The position numbers were made by a program, and so were the translations under genes. Shown here piece after piece: positions 41,755 through 53,000 of a stretch of 64,000 nucleotides of DNA. The stretch is from CAWGMT01 sp963823675 (GTDB lineage: Bacteria; Planctomycetota; Planctomycetia; Isosphaerales; Isosphaeraceae), in NCBI GenBank assembly GCA_963823675.1, contig CAWGMT010000013.1, positions 868,001 through 932,000 on the forward strand, read 5' to 3'. Every line of letters starts with the position of its first letter. Position 1 is the stretch's first letter. The notes beneath the pieces were generated by a model, which worked only from the letters and a program-made list of their open reading frames with translations, ran no database searches and was not told where the DNA came from.

Positions 41755-44045
41755 GAAAGCGCAGCCCGGCGCGACGGACTCTCGGGTGCGTCGGCATAGA
41801 GCCGGTCCTTGAGCACGTCGAGGTAAAGGCTCGACAGCTCGACCGCGCAGAACTGGTAGATCCGCTGGTGCGCCCGGTAGAACTCGAACCGGTCGTAGGC
41901 CGCCCGAACGTCGCGAATGATTTTGTTAAGCTCACCGAGCGCCCAGCGATCGATCTCATGCAAGCTGGTCTGGTCGACCGCGGCGGGGTCAAACTGCTGG
42001 TAGTCCCGGAGATTGCCGAGCAAGTAGCGGAAGGTGTTGCGGATCTTGCGGTAGGTCTCCGACATTTCCTTGATTCCGCGCTCGCTGACGCCGATGTCGT
42101 CGGCGTAGTCCATGCTGGCGGCATAAAGCCGCAGCACGTCTGCGCCGTATTTTTGGGTCATAAGATCGGCCGGAATGTAGTTTCCCAGCGACTTGGATAT
42201 CTTCCGTCCCTGCTCATCGACCACGAAGCCGTGTGTGAGCACGGTTTCGAATGGTGCCGTGCCGGTCGTTCCCACTGCGGTGAGAATTGACGACTGGAAC
42301 CAGCCGCGGTGCTGGTCCGACCCTTCCAGATACATGAAGGCGGGATAGCCCAGGTCGAAATCCTGACTCAGGACGGCGCGATGGCTCGATCCCGACTCGA
42401 ACCAGACGTCGAGGATGTCGCCCTCTTTGCGGAAGGAAGTCCCGCCGCATTGCGGACACGCGGCGCCCTGTGGAAGCAGCTCCTCGACGGGGCGAGTGAA
42501 CCAGGCATCGGCGCCCTGGGTGCGAAACAGGTCGCGGAAGTGCCTGACGGTCCTGGCGGTCAGCAACTGGGTCTGACACGACGTGCAACCCAGGGCGGGG
42601 ATCGGAACCCCCCAGGAGCGCTGGCGGCTGATACACCAATCCGGACGCAGCGATACCATGGCCTCGATGCGCGTCTGGCCCCACTCGGGATGCCAGTGTA
42701 CGTCACCGATCGCCTTCAGAGTCCGCCCGCGCAGGTCGTCGTGATCGACGGCAACGAACCACTGCTCGGTGGCCCGGAAAATCACAGGCTTCTTGCAGCG
42801 CCAGCAATGCGGGTAACTGTGCGAGATCTGTTGCTCGTGGTAAAGGTGACCCGATTGCTTCAAGCGCTCGACGATCACCGGGTTGGCCGAGAAAACCTGC
42901 TGGCCGGTCAACCACTCCGGGGCGAGCGCGGTGAAGCGGCCCGCCCCGTCCACGGGGCTCAGGACCGAAAGCTGATAGGTCCGCCCGGTCTGGTAGTCTT
43001 CGGTACCATGACCGGGCGCCGTATGCACGAGGCCCGTTCCGTCCTCCACGCTGACGTAGCTGGCCAGTACGATCGGTGAGACGCGGTCGATGAACGGGTG
43101 GCGATATTCGGAGTGCTCAAGCGCCCGTCCGCGGCACCGTCCGACCTCGGCAAACTCGCCGATCTGGCGGTAAGCCATCACCGTGGCAACCAGGTCGGCC
43201 GCCAGGATCGTCGCCACGGACCGACCCGTCGCGGGCTCGGTGTAGCGGACTCCGGCGTAGGTGACATCCGGATGGACCGCAATCGCGACATTGGCCGGCA
43301 GCGTCCAGGGCGTGGTCGTCCAGATCATGGCGTGCCACGGAACCTCGGGAGTGCTTTTGCGCCAGCTCTCCGGTACGCCCGAAACCAGGGGAAAGTTGAC
43401 GAAAATGCTGGGCGTGGTTTCCTCGTGATACTCGAGCTCGGCCTCGGCCAGTGCTGTCCGGTCAGTGAGACACCAGTGAATCGGCTTGAGCTGGCGGCCC
43501 ACATAGCCCGCCTCGACCAGGTCGGCCAGCACATCGAGAATTCCCGCCTCATAGCGCGGGTCGAGTGTGAGATACGGCCGCTCCCAATCGCCCATCACTC
43601 CCAGTCGACGAAATTGGCCGCGCTGCACATCGACCCATTTCATGGCTTCGGTGTGGCACAAAGCCCGGATCTGGGCGTGCGTCATCTGGTGGGCTTTTGA
43701 GCCCAGGTCCTTGACCACCTTGTGCTCGATCGGCAGGCCATGACAGTCCCAGCCCGGCACGTAGGGACTGTCAAATCCGGACATGGTCAATGTCCGCACC
43801 ACGAAGTCCTTGAGAACCTTGTTGAGCAAGGTGCCCATATGGATCTCGCCGTTGGCATAGGGCGGACCGTCGTGGAGGATTCTTCGCGGCCGGCCAGCGC
43901 TCGCCTTGCGGATCCGGTCGTAAAGGGCTTGCGCTTCCCAACGGGCTTGAATCTGCGGCTCCTTGACCGCCAGGTTGGCCTTCATGTCGAAGCGCGTGAC
44001 CGGAAGATTGAGCGTGTCCTTGTAAGGCTTTGTACTGGTTGACAT
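41526..44045 (-). CDS. ileS: Isoleucyl-tRNA synthetase, N-terminal and catalytic segment
   Basis: It covers the Rossmann domain with Y-A-N-G-E-I-H-M-G-T-L-L-N-K (HIGH-type motif), V-P-G-W-D-C-H-G-L-P-I-E, the editing domain, and K-I-S-K-S-L-G-N-Y (KMSKS). Past ~41755 the frame is nonsense to 41526; the C-terminal 175 residues lie in the next frame. Total ~940 residues is normal. It charges tRNA-Ile. The start is ATG 44045 (GTG 44048 is also possible). An essential gene cannot really be broken, so this is strong evidence for sequencing indels. Confidence 0.93.
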   Translation of the reverse strand: MSTSTKPYKDTLNLPVTRFDMKANLAVKEPQIQARWEAQALYDRIRKASAGRPRRILHDGPPYANGEIHMGTLLNKVLKDFVVRTLTMSGFDSPYVPGWDCHGLPIEHKVVKDLGSKAHQMTHAQIRALCHTEAMKWVDVQRGQFRRLGVMGDWERPYLTLDPRYEAGILDVLADLVEAGYVGRQLKPIHWCLTDRTALAEAELEYHEETTPSIFVNFPLVSGVPESWRKSTPEVPWHAMIWTTTPWTLPANVAIAVHPDVTYAGVRYTEPATGRSVATILAADLVATVMAYRQIGEFAEVGRCRGRALEHSEYRHPFIDRVSPIVLASYVSVEDGTGLVHTAPGHGTEDYQTGRTYQLSVLSPVDGAGRFTALAPEWLTGQQVFSANPVIVERLKQSGHLYHEQQISHSYPHCWRCKKPVIFRATEQWFVAVDHDDLRGRTLKAIGDVHWHPEWGQTRIEAMVSLRPDWCISRQRSWGVPIPALGCTSCQTQLLTARTVRHFRDLFRTQGADAWFTRPVEELLPQGAACPQCGGTSFRKEGDILDVWFESGSSHRAVLSQDFDLGYPAFMYLEGSDQHRGWFQSSILTAVGTTGTAPFETVLTHGFVVDEQGRKISKSLGNYIPADLMTQKYGADVLRLYAASMDYADDIGVSERGIKEMSETYRKIRNTFRYLLGNLRDYQQFDPAAVDQTSLHEIDRWALGELNKIIRDVRAAYDRFEFYRAHQRIYQFCAVELSSLYLDVLKDRLYADAPESPSRRAALSCWPDFTITSRDCLPPSSRIRPKSCGNTRRRHAACCRVSTWRSFPSRGPSGTTRSATRAGTTCSSSASRCSSRWKG

Positions 44046-44162
44046 CACATGCTCACGGAATTCAGAAGCGGATCAGGCCTGATTTTCTGCGTCCCTGCCC
44101 GCCGGGTGATCCTGCGTCCGGCGCGAGCCGCAACGGTTTTGTCGAATCGCAAGCCTCTGGTC

Positions 44163-44999
44163 TCAGCCCGGCCCCGGCCAGCGCTCGAGCACGCCCCGCA
44201 CGATCGTTCGCAACTTGGCCTCGGCCTCGCTGGCAACGGCGAGGATCTCGTCGATGCGAACCGGATGCAAGGCATCCGGCAGGCACATGTCGGTGACGAT
44301 GGAGAAACCGAGCACTTTCATGCCGGAGTGGACTGCGACCAGAACCTCGGGAACCGTGGACATCCCCACGATGTCGGCACCGATACCACGGAGAAAGCGA
44401 TACTCGGCCCGGGTCTCGAGATTGGGACCGACCACCGCCACATAGACACCGCGCCGGGCGATGATGTTCTCTTCTAGAGCCACCCTGAGCGCGAGATTCT
44501 GGAGCGCCTGATCATAAGGCTCGATCAGGTCGGGAAATCGGGGACCGAGCCGGTCGTCGTTGGGGCCGACGAGCGGGTTCATCGCCATCAAGTTAATATG
44601 GTCCTCGATGACGATCAGGTCTCCCTTCTCAAAGAGCGGGTTCAATCCCCCCCCGGCGTTGGAGACGATCAGGAGCCGGCAGCCCAGCTCCTTCATGACC
44701 CGGATCGGAAACGTGACCTGCCAGGGTGAATAGCCTTCGTAAAGATGGAATCGCCCCTCCATCGCGATCACCGCGTGGCCGGCCAGCCGGCCACAAACGA
44801 GTTGTCCCTTGTGACTCTCGACTGTCGACCGCGGAAAGAACGGGATTTCGGGATAGGGAATCGTCGCGCCGGCGTCGATCTCGCGGGCCAAGGCTCCCAG
44901 GCCCGTTCCCAGGACGATGCCGACACTCGGCGTCTCGGACCAGTGAGAGCGAACCAGCCGGGAGGCTTGCTGGACGTGATCCCATTCGTGATATGTCAT
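44163..44999 (-). CDS. Purine nucleoside phosphorylase (family 2)
   Basis: 278 residues from ATG 44999, five bases after the preceding TPR gene, which favours this start over 45032. Motifs: G-I-V-L-G-T-G-L-G-A-L, E-S-H-K-G-Q-L-V-C-G (phosphate), G-R-F-H-L-Y-E-G-Y, V-S-N-A-G-G-G-L-N, G-P-N-L-E-T-R-A-E-Y-R and I-V-G-M-S-T-V-P-E-V. Cleaves guanosine/inosine with phosphate for purine salvage. It is grouped with ileS and purN, so the unit appears to serve nucleotide and translation housekeeping. Confidence 0.9.
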   Translation of the reverse strand: MTYHEWDHVQQASRLVRSHWSETPSVGIVLGTGLGALAREIDAGATIPYPEIPFFPRSTVESHKGQLVCGRLAGHAVIAMEGRFHLYEGYSPWQVTFPIRVMKELGCRLLIVSNAGGGLNPLFEKGDLIVIEDHINLMAMNPLVGPNDDRLGPRFPDLIEPYDQALQNLALRVALEENIIARRGVYVAVVGPNLETRAEYRFLRGIGADIVGMSTVPEVLVAVHSGMKVLGFSIVTDMCLPDALHPVRIDEILAVASEAEAKLRTIVRGVLERWPGPG

Positions 45000-45003
45000 G
45001 TCT

Positions 45004-45435
45004 CTATTCGAACCGGCGCAGGAGGCGAGCAAAACGAGGGTCGCGGCGCAGGGCCTTCAAATCGGGGTCTCGGCGCAGGCGGGCGATCAAACGATACCCC
45101 AGTTCCAGCGATCGCTGCAAGGCGGCCAGCGCGGGATCGATCATGCCCAGCACCGTGTAGGAGCAAGCCAGGTTATACCATGCGATCGCGTTCTCGGGAG
45201 TCAACCCCACGAGTCGGCGATCGAGCTGGAGGGCCCGAGCATACTGCCCCTTCGCCGCCAGGTTGTTCGCCTGGGCACGCAGGGCTTCCACCAGAAACGG
45301 ATCGCGATCCAAAACCCTGCCCAGAAACTCGATCTCAAAGTCGAGCTGGCTCTGCTCCCGCAAGCGCCGCGTCGAGGTTTCCGGAGACGAGCCGTCCGAG
45401 AACGAGTCGCCTGGACGATCTGGTGGTGCAGCCAT
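45004..45435 (-). CDS. Small TPR protein
   Basis: 143 residues. An N-terminal Ser/Pro-rich part precedes about two TPRs (F-L-G-R-V-L-D-R-D-P-F-L-V-E-A-L-R-A-Q-A-N-N-L-A-A-K-G-Q-Y-A-R-A-L and A-W-Y-N-L-A-C-S-Y-T-V-L-G-M-I-D-P-A-L-A-A-L-Q-R-S-L). No signal peptide. It leads the purine nucleoside phosphorylase gene by four bases, suggesting co-translation. Confidence 0.75.
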   Translation of the reverse strand: MAAPPDRPGDSFSDGSSPETSTRRLREQSQLDFEIEFLGRVLDRDPFLVEALRAQANNLAAKGQYARALQLDRRLVGLTPENAIAWYNLACSYTVLGMIDPALAALQRSLELGYRLIARLRRDPDLKALRRDPRFARLLRRFE

Positions 45436-46031
45436 TGATGCGTGCTCTCCTCACCTTTCGCGGTCCGGCCCTTGGGCCAGGTGCGGTTCGCCCTGCTCGG
45501 CCAGATTTCGGGGCTCGCCGGCACCGATGCAAACGTTCCAGGATCTGCAAGCGCCGTTATCCAACCACAGAACCCGTTATCCCAAAGGAGCTTGGGATAG
45601 CACACGGAACGTCGCCCGATCCCGAAGATGGCCCGTTTCCAAGCCCTGTTGTGTTGCCCATTCAGGATAGCCGCAACCCGAGGCAGACCACAAGATGCCA
45701 CACGTTTTTGGCAGAGATCGTTCAGGAAGGCAACCAGGCAAGCGGCTTCTTTTCGCGGAACACGTCAATCGATGGCGGTCAGGTGAGACTTCCGCAGAGC
45801 CCGATGGAGTGAATCGCCTTATGAGAGCCAAACGAGACCGAACCACGAATTCGAAGAGCGATTCCCGATTCGAGACCTCCTGGGCTCGTCCCGGTCTTCG
45901 CTCTTCAGCCTTCGGAGATGCGGCGACTCGCGATCAGGAATTCCCGATCACAAGTTGCAAGGGTACCGTGGAGAAGCTGTGGCGCAGGGCCCTGGCACGC
46001 CAGGGCTTTTCGGCTTTCGTCTTCAATGCGG
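45436..46031. other. Intergenic stretch without a recognised gene
   Basis: About 600 bases. Contains the hairpin TATCCCAA/TTGGGATA (45578-45599) and a GC hairpin GCCCTGG/CCAGGGC at 45989-46006 followed by TTTT on the plus strand, like a weak terminator for rightward transcripts. No frame looks like a protein. Confidence 0.5.
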
Positions 46032-46400
46032 TCAAGGCTCAACCTCGTCGAGGTCTTCGTCCTCGTCATCAAAGTCATCGTCGAGGTCCTCGTCATCGTC
46101 GAAGTCGGCTTCCTCGTCTTCCTCGACATCGATGTCGTCAATCTCTTCGTCGATGTCTTCGTCGATGTCTTCGTCTTCGTCGTCATCGAAATCCTCGTCG
46201 TCAAACTCATCGTCTTCTTCGTCATCAAAGTCGTCGTCGAGGTCATCCTCGTCGTCGAAGCCTTCTTCTGCAGGCTCGGCTTCTTCTTCGTCGGGGTGTC
46301 GTCCAATCAATGGGGGAGGAAAATCAAACCAGCCATCCCTCATCGCGTTGGCGGCGTTTGGGTCGGCGACCGGGGCGAGTGTCTGCACACAGTCCAACAT
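46032..46400 (-). CDS. Extremely acidic small protein with Asp/Glu run
   Basis: 122 residues from ATG 46400, with GAGGA about ten bases upstream. After M-L-D-C-V-Q-T-L-A-P-V-A-D-P-N-A-A-N-A-M-R-D-G-W-F-D-F-P-P-P-L the remaining ~80 residues consist almost wholly of Asp and Glu with Phe, Ile and Leu spacers, reaching an acidity rarely seen in cellular proteins. The DNA repeats GAC/GAT/GAA-type triplets (CTTCGTC, CATCGTC on the plus strand). It could bind cations or basic proteins. The N-terminal 30 residues are normal and may be the conserved part. Confidence 0.7.
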   Translation of the reverse strand: MLDCVQTLAPVADPNAANAMRDGWFDFPPPLIGRHPDEEEAEPAEEGFDDEDDLDDDFDDEEDDEFDDEDFDDDEDEDIDEDIDEEIDDIDVEEDEEADFDDDEDLDDDFDDEDEDLDEVEP

Positions 46401-46894
46401 AAAATCAGTCCTCAAGCCTAGGAGTCCATCGGGGAATTCCCCCTAACCAACGCTGCGGATGCCCGGAGCGCTCAACAGGCTGAACTCTGTTCGATTCGAG
46501 AGCGAAGCCATTGTCGTAGTCAAGGAGACGGTCCATTGTCAAGTATCGAAATCAGCGGGATTGCGCGGGGTCGCGCACGTTTTTTTGAGGGTCCGTGCCT
46601 GGGAGATCGAAGTCTCGTTGTTTGACGGCGTTCTGGTCATCACTACCCCGAATGGTCGGCAACCAGGCTGGGAGACCTTGAGAGACTCTTTTGAGGTCTT
46701 ATCCCAGCAATATGCCGGCCTTTCGTCAAGAGTTTATCCTACCGTGTCAAGACCTTATTTTCATTTTACATAACCTGTTTGCCGAGAATCGCTTGACTGC
46801 ATTTCCCCGAGATGTGACCAACGCTGCCCGCTTCGTGGCCCGTTTCGCCTTCAAATCGCCTTGAATCTGGTCTCTTGCAACACCGCCGCCCGCC
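46401..46894. other. AT-richer intergenic stretch
   Basis: Some 490 bases; a 104-codon plus-strand frame (46459) lacks protein-like composition. It separates the acidic-protein gene from tRNA-His. Confidence 0.45.
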
Positions 46895-46924
46895 TTGACG
46901 TGAACCCGGACCGCGGTTTATCGT
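46895..46924 (+). promoter_or_regulatory. Candidate sigma-70-type promoter of tRNA-His
   Basis: TTGACG at 46895-46900 is followed after 18 bases by TATCGT at 46919-46924, 25 bases before the mature tRNA. The -35 is good, the -10 is weak (four of six). Confidence 0.45.
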
Positions 46925-46949
46925 GTCGAGCTAGATAGGTCTCTCTGAT

Positions 46950-47023
46950 GGTGGGTGTGGCCTAGCGGTTAAGGCACCAGATTGTGGATCTGGGGATCGC
47001 GGGTTCAAATCCCGTCACCCACC
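46950..47023 (+). tRNA. tRNA-His (anticodon GTG)
   Basis: GTGGGTG (46951-46957) pairs with CACCCAC (47016-47022). The extra G at 46950 faces discriminator C at 47023, the tRNA-His identity pair. The anticodon stem CCAGA/TCTGG encloses TTGTGGA, anticodon GTG. CCA is not encoded. Confidence 0.95.
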
Positions 47024-47076
47024 CTGACAGCGACAAGCCCACAAGTTCGATGGCTCGGCCGCCGAGATCTCAAAAC

Positions 47077-50000
47077 CTAGCCGTTTGTGGGGCGGTTCAA
47101 GAAGAAAGGCGGCGTCTTGAGCTCGATCCGGACGCCAGCAGCCGCGCTGATTGACAGCAAGGACGTCCGCCCGCTTCCCCCGGGGCGCCGGCTCAATGAA
47201 CCGGTCAACGTCGACTGTCGCGGAACGACGCCGACCAGTTGCAGTTGCTGAACGTTTCCGCCCGGCGACCGAAACATCTCCATCAGCCCGCCTCGACTCA
47301 GCTTGAGCGTTACCCTGTTTCCGCCGCCATCGGCGTATGTGAGCTGGGCCCCGGCGGCGAAGGTCGCGACGAATGGGCTCCCCACAACTCCACTCGAGCC
47401 GGTCAGCAGGTTGCCGTAAGTGTCAGTCAGGCCGTTATTCAAGAACGGGCTGGTGTGGCCGTCGATCGTGACCTGGTAGAACGTGTCCAGTGGCAAGGGT
47501 GCGCTGGGAACGAGTGTCACCGTCTGTGCAGTCGCGTTGTATGCGGCCGATTGGAGCGGAATCGAACTGCCGGCACCGGCCGAGATCACGTAGTAACCAT
47601 AATTGCTCAGTTGGGTCGCGCGGTTCGGGTCGAGAGGTTTGCTGAAGCCGAAAACGACGGCTGTGATCGCACGGCCATTGGTCACGAGGGCCGCCGAAAT
47701 CACGGCTGGCGACGTTGTGTTGACGGGGGGAGTCTCGGTGATGCTCAGGGTCGCGGTACTGATCGGGCCCAGGGATGCACCCCCCTTGGGTTCTGCAAGC
47801 GTCAGGTCCACGATCGGGCTGACCGCGGCCGTGCTATCGATCGATACGGGCACGACGAAGCTCAGGCTGGTTTGACTCGCCGCAAAGCTCAGCGTTCCCG
47901 TCACCCTAGTGTAATCACGCCCAGGGATTCCAGTGCCGCCGCCGGCCGAGTATCCGACCGAGACCGGGCTGCCTGTCGGGCCGAAGCGATCGACCGTGAT
48001 GACCGCCTGCCCCGTACCTGCATAGACGGAATACTGCGATGAGCTGAATTCCACCACTGGCGGCAGATTGTTGATGATGGTCAATGTGGCCGTGCTGATC
48101 GAGCCCAGGGTCGCCCCCCCGGTTGGTAAGCTGAGCGTCAAATCCACCGTCGTTGAGCTTGCCGTCTGGTTCGGATTGGCGAGGATCGGCACGGTGAATG
48201 TCGCGGTGTTCTGGCCGGCTGCGAAGTTGAGCACGCCGGAAGCCGCCCTGTAGTCCTTGCCGGCAACTGCGGTTCCGCTGGAGGTCCCATAATCAACCGA
48301 GACTTGCGCGCTCGAGTTGCCGAGACGCTCGACCTCGACCGTTGCCAGGCCCGCGGTCGCGTTCACCGTAAGGCTGGCGGTTGCGAACTGAAGACTGACC
48401 GTTTCGGCCTGGAGGGCGTTGGAGAATTCCGACGTGTCGCCGGTCGCTTGATTGGTCGCAGTGGCCGTGATCCAAAGGCCGGCGGGCAAACCGCCCGGGA
48501 GCTTGAGGTTGATCGTGGCATTGCCGCTGGAATCGGTCGTGACCGGCAACGTGTCGAGAAGCGTCTCGCCCTGCCCGTAGCCCGACGGATCGGGCAGCGG
48601 GCTCGAGAAGAACTGGACCAGAAACGCGGTGTTGGCAACACTGTTCAACGTGGCCTGCGCCGAGCCCGCGGCACCGCCGATCGCCGAGAGCATGACGGGG
48701 TAATTCTCGAGGTCGTTCGGGCCGGTGCGCTCTCCTGGCGAATTGGGCGTCACGCCGCTCGGAGGATCGCCCGGAGCAACCAGGTTAATTCCCAGGTGAT
48801 GGTTGGAAAAAATCGAGTTCGACAGGATCGAGTTGCCGATTCCCGAGCTGACGCTGATGCCGGCGGCCTGGTTGAACGCGATGGTGTTGGCCTGGCCCGT
48901 TACGGTTCCGCCGACGGTGTTTTCCGAGGCGTTGTTGCCGATGATGATGCCATTGATCTCGTTGCCGAGGGGCTGTGTTCCGGAGCTGTCGGTGCCGATG
49001 TCGTTGCCCTCGATCAAGTTTACGGTGGCCGCCGGGCCGTCAATGCGCACTCCCCACTGGTTGGCCGAGATCACGTTGCCGGCCGTCGCCGTCGTGCCGC
49101 CGGCGGTGTTGCCGGAGGCCCCTTCGATCAAGATGCCCTCGTCGGAATTGCCGCGGTCTTCGGTGCCCGTTTTATCGATCCCGATGAAATTGCCGGTCAC
49201 CAGGTTTTGCGTGGATGCGGCGCCCGAGATCTCGACGCCAATCTGATTGCCCGAGATCACCTGCGCACCCTGCGCCGTGCCCTGGACCGTATTGCCGCTG
49301 GCATTCTCCATCGCGACACCTTGCTGGGCATTGCCCAGATCGATCTCGCCCGAAGAGTCGGTACCGATCAGGTTGTCGCTGACCATGACGCCCGTCGCCT
49401 GGGCGCCGGAGACGAGAACTCCAATCAGATTGGCCGAGATCACGTTGCTTGGTCCGATCGTGGTCCCCGGGGAGGTGTCGGCTACGCCGGCCTGATCGTT
49501 GCCCAGCACCGACGAGCCGCCGGCCGTGAGTCCGATGATGTTGTTGAGGACGGAGTTTCCGAGGGCATCAGGGCCCGTGATCTCGACGCCGTTATCCTGG
49601 TTCGAGGAGATGACATTGCCCAGGCCGGAGGATGGTCCGCCGACCTGGTTACCGGGTGCGTCGTCGATATTCACGCCATCGCCGAGGTTGCCTGGGTCGC
49701 CGGTGCCGAAAAGGTAGCCGCCGTCGGGTGCGACGCCGATGAAGTTGGCCTCGACGAGGTTGCGGGTCGCACCCACGCCGACTAAGTGGATGCCATCCCC
49801 ATGGTTGGCCGAGATGAGATTGCCGCCGATCGTTCCGCCGATCGTGTTGCTGGAGGCATAGACAATGTCCGCGGGATCCGCGGCCGTTCCCGACGACTCG
49901 ATCAGCACCCCTTGGGCGCCGTTGCCAGCGTCCCAGTACCTTCCACTCGACGACGGGCCGACCATCCCGATCTGGTTTCCCAGCACCTGGTTGCCGCTGC

Positions 50001-53000
50001 TGCCGGGTTCGATCAGAACGCCTTGGGCGCCATTGCCGCCGATCACATTGCTGTCGTCGGGGTCGGTGCCGCCCACGGTGGCGTTTGCCGAGTCGAGCAC
50101 GACCCCCACCTGCGTGTTCCCTTCAAGGACGAGGGCGACCGTGTTCGGAGCGGGGAGGGGTGTTCCGGCCAGAGAATCCACGGGATAAGTCAGGTACTCG
50201 CCGATGAAGTTGCCCTGGATCAAGTCGCCGACGTCCGCGGGGCTCGGGACCGAGACGCCGACTCCGAAACCAGTAATGGCCAGGCCACGGAGCCTGCAGT
50301 TGGAAGCGCTCAACACGAAGCCGATATCACTGCTGCTCTGGGAAATCTGGCTGCCGTCGACGATGACTCGCAACTGGGCGTCGTTGCCCGAGGTTGCCGC
50401 GGTCGAGTTCGGTACCGAAGAGATCAGGGCAGGGTTCTGGATCGCGTTCCCTCCCTGAGTGTTCACAATAATCACCGCGACGGGATTGGTCCCCACGAGC
50501 AACTGGTTAGTCGCTTGCATCGTGATCGCCAGCCCGGTTGACTCGCCCGTGAAAGCGACGTCGTAGAAATCCGGCCCGATCGCCTGAGACTGCCCGATGA
50601 CCGTGACGTTCCCAACTCCGACAAGGCTTTCGAGTTGAGTCTGCACGTATGCTCCCGTGGCGTTGAAGGGAATGTTCGTGGTGCTGCCCTCGCGCAACGT
50701 GCCGCCACGATCTTCGTAATTGGCAATCGTTAACTGATAGGTTCCTCCCGTTACCGAAGGGTCGAGAGCCACGTTATCGTTTTGTGATGAGAGGTCGTCC
50801 GGATACCGGAATGGAACCGGGACGACGCCCTGGGAGTAGCCGTCGATCGATACCGGATGAGTGATCGCCGGCAGAGGGCTCGCGAGATTGATCTGCCAGG
50901 TCTGGGTAAGGGGGTCGAAACCGGAGACGGGTACGTCGAGGTTGGCGGCAGTCGAGGCGGGAATGTCGAAGAAGATATTGTCGACGCCGGGGTTCGGATC
51001 GGAATCGGCGGCGAGAATCGCGGCACGGAGAGTGCCCGGTCCCGAGTCGCCCGTGTTGTCCACGACAAAGCTCGATACGTTGGGATTGGTGGTGTTGATG
51101 ATGATCAGCGTCGCCACATCAAGCGCGCCCAGAGTCGCACCGCCGGTCGGCTGGCTGAGCGTCAGGCCGACCGTGGTATAGGTGGTGGGACTGCCGGCAT
51201 TGGCAAGTATCGCGACCGTGAAACTTTCCTGGCTTTGATTCGGCGGAAAACTGAGCGTTCCCGAGGCCGGTGTGTAATCCTGTCCAGCGGCTGCGGAGCC
51301 TCCGGTGGCGCTGTAATTGACCGTAACATTCACATTGAGGTTGCCGGAACGCACGACGTTGACCACGGCGAGTCCCGCGGTGGAATCGACGACGACATCG
51401 GCAGCCGCGAACTGCACGCTGGCAGATTGAGCCTCGATCGCGTCGGAGAACGCCGAACTGTCGCCGCTGCTCTGGTTGGTCGCGGTCGCGGTCACCCAGA
51501 AGCCAACCGGAATGGTGGTGGATAAGTCGAAGCTGATGGAACCATTGCCGCTCGAATTCGTGGTGATGGTGGTCGAGCCCAAGAAGTTCTGGCCCTGCCC
51601 GCGTCCGGAGGGGTCGGGAGTCGGGCTGCTGAAGAAGTCGATCAGGAAGGTCGTGTTCGGGACGCTGGCCAGCGAGCCTTCCACGTCGTTGGTCGTTCCC
51701 CCGCCCCCAGCGCCCGTGATCGTCGGAGCGCTCTGCGCATGGTTCGCCGTGCCGACCAGGACGATCTCCTGCTGGCCGTTGGCGTACATGGAGTTGGAGA
51801 GAATCGAGTCGCCGGTTCCCGAGTTGACGCTGACCCCGGCGGCCACATTGAAAGCAATGATGTTGCCCTGGGCGGAGCTCGTTCCTCCGATCGAATTCCC
51901 AGAAGCATTGTTGCTGATGATGACCCCGTTGATCTCATTACCCAGCGGGCGAATACCCGAGCTATCGGTGCCGATATCGTTGCCCTCGAGGGAATTGCCG
52001 GTGGCCGAGATGCCGTCGATGCGGACTCCCCACTGGTTGGCCGAGATCACGTTGCGAGCCGTCGCCGTCATGCCGCCGACGGTGTTGCCGAAGGCCCCTT
52101 CGATCAACACGCCCTCGTCGGAATTGCCGCGGTCGAGCGTGCCTGACTCGTCCGTCCCGACGAAGTTGCCGATAACCAGGTTTTGCGTGGACGTGGCGCC
52201 CGAGATCTCGACGCCGACCTGGTTGCCCGAGATGACCTGCGCACCCTGCGCGGTGCCCTGGACCGTGTTGCCGCTGGCATTCTCGATCGCGACACCCTGC
52301 TGGGCGTTGCCCAGATCGATCTCGCCCGAAGAGTCGGTGCCGATCAGGTTGCCGCTGACCAGGACGCCCGTCGCCTGGGCGCCGGAGATGAGAACTCCGA
52401 TCAGGTTGGCCGAGATCACGTTGCCTGGTCCGATCGTGGTCCCCGGGGATGTGTCGGCGACGCCGGCCTGATCGTTTCCCAGGACCGACGAGCCGTCGGC
52501 GGTGAGTCCGATGATGTTGTTGAGCACGGAGTTTCCGACGGCATCAGGGCCCGTGATTTCGACGCCGTTGTCGTCGTTCGAGGAGATGACGTTGCCCAGG
52601 CCGGAGGTTGGCCCGCCGACCTGGTTATCGGGTGCCTCGTCGATATTCACGCCATCGCCTGAGTTGCCCGGGTTGCCGCTGCCGAAGATGTAGCCGCCGC
52701 CAGGTGCGATACCGATGTAGTTGGCCTCGACGAGGTTCCGGGTCGCGCCCACGCCGACCAGGCCGACGCCATCGCCGCCGTTGGCCGAGATGACATTGCC
52801 GCCGTCAAAGCCGCCGATGACGTTGCTCGATGCATAGATGATGCTGGCGGGGTCGCCGGCGGTGCCTGATGACTCGATCATTACGCCGTCGGCGCCGTTG
52901 CCATCCTGGAAGTAATACCCCTCGACCGGCCCGGCCACGCCGATCTGATTTCCCAGCACCTGGTTTCCGCTGGCGCCCGGCTGGATCATGACACCCTGCG

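Noticed and set aside
45989..46010. Hairpin plus T-run as a strong terminator
   Set aside because: The T-run is short and no plus-strand gene ends just upstream; kept only as a note.
46459..46773. Possible 104-residue protein
   Set aside because: Composition is not protein-like, no ribosome site, no motif.
48304..52662. Long plus-strand frames across the giant surface gene
   Set aside because: They are antisense shadows of a high-GC repeat gene and show no known domain.
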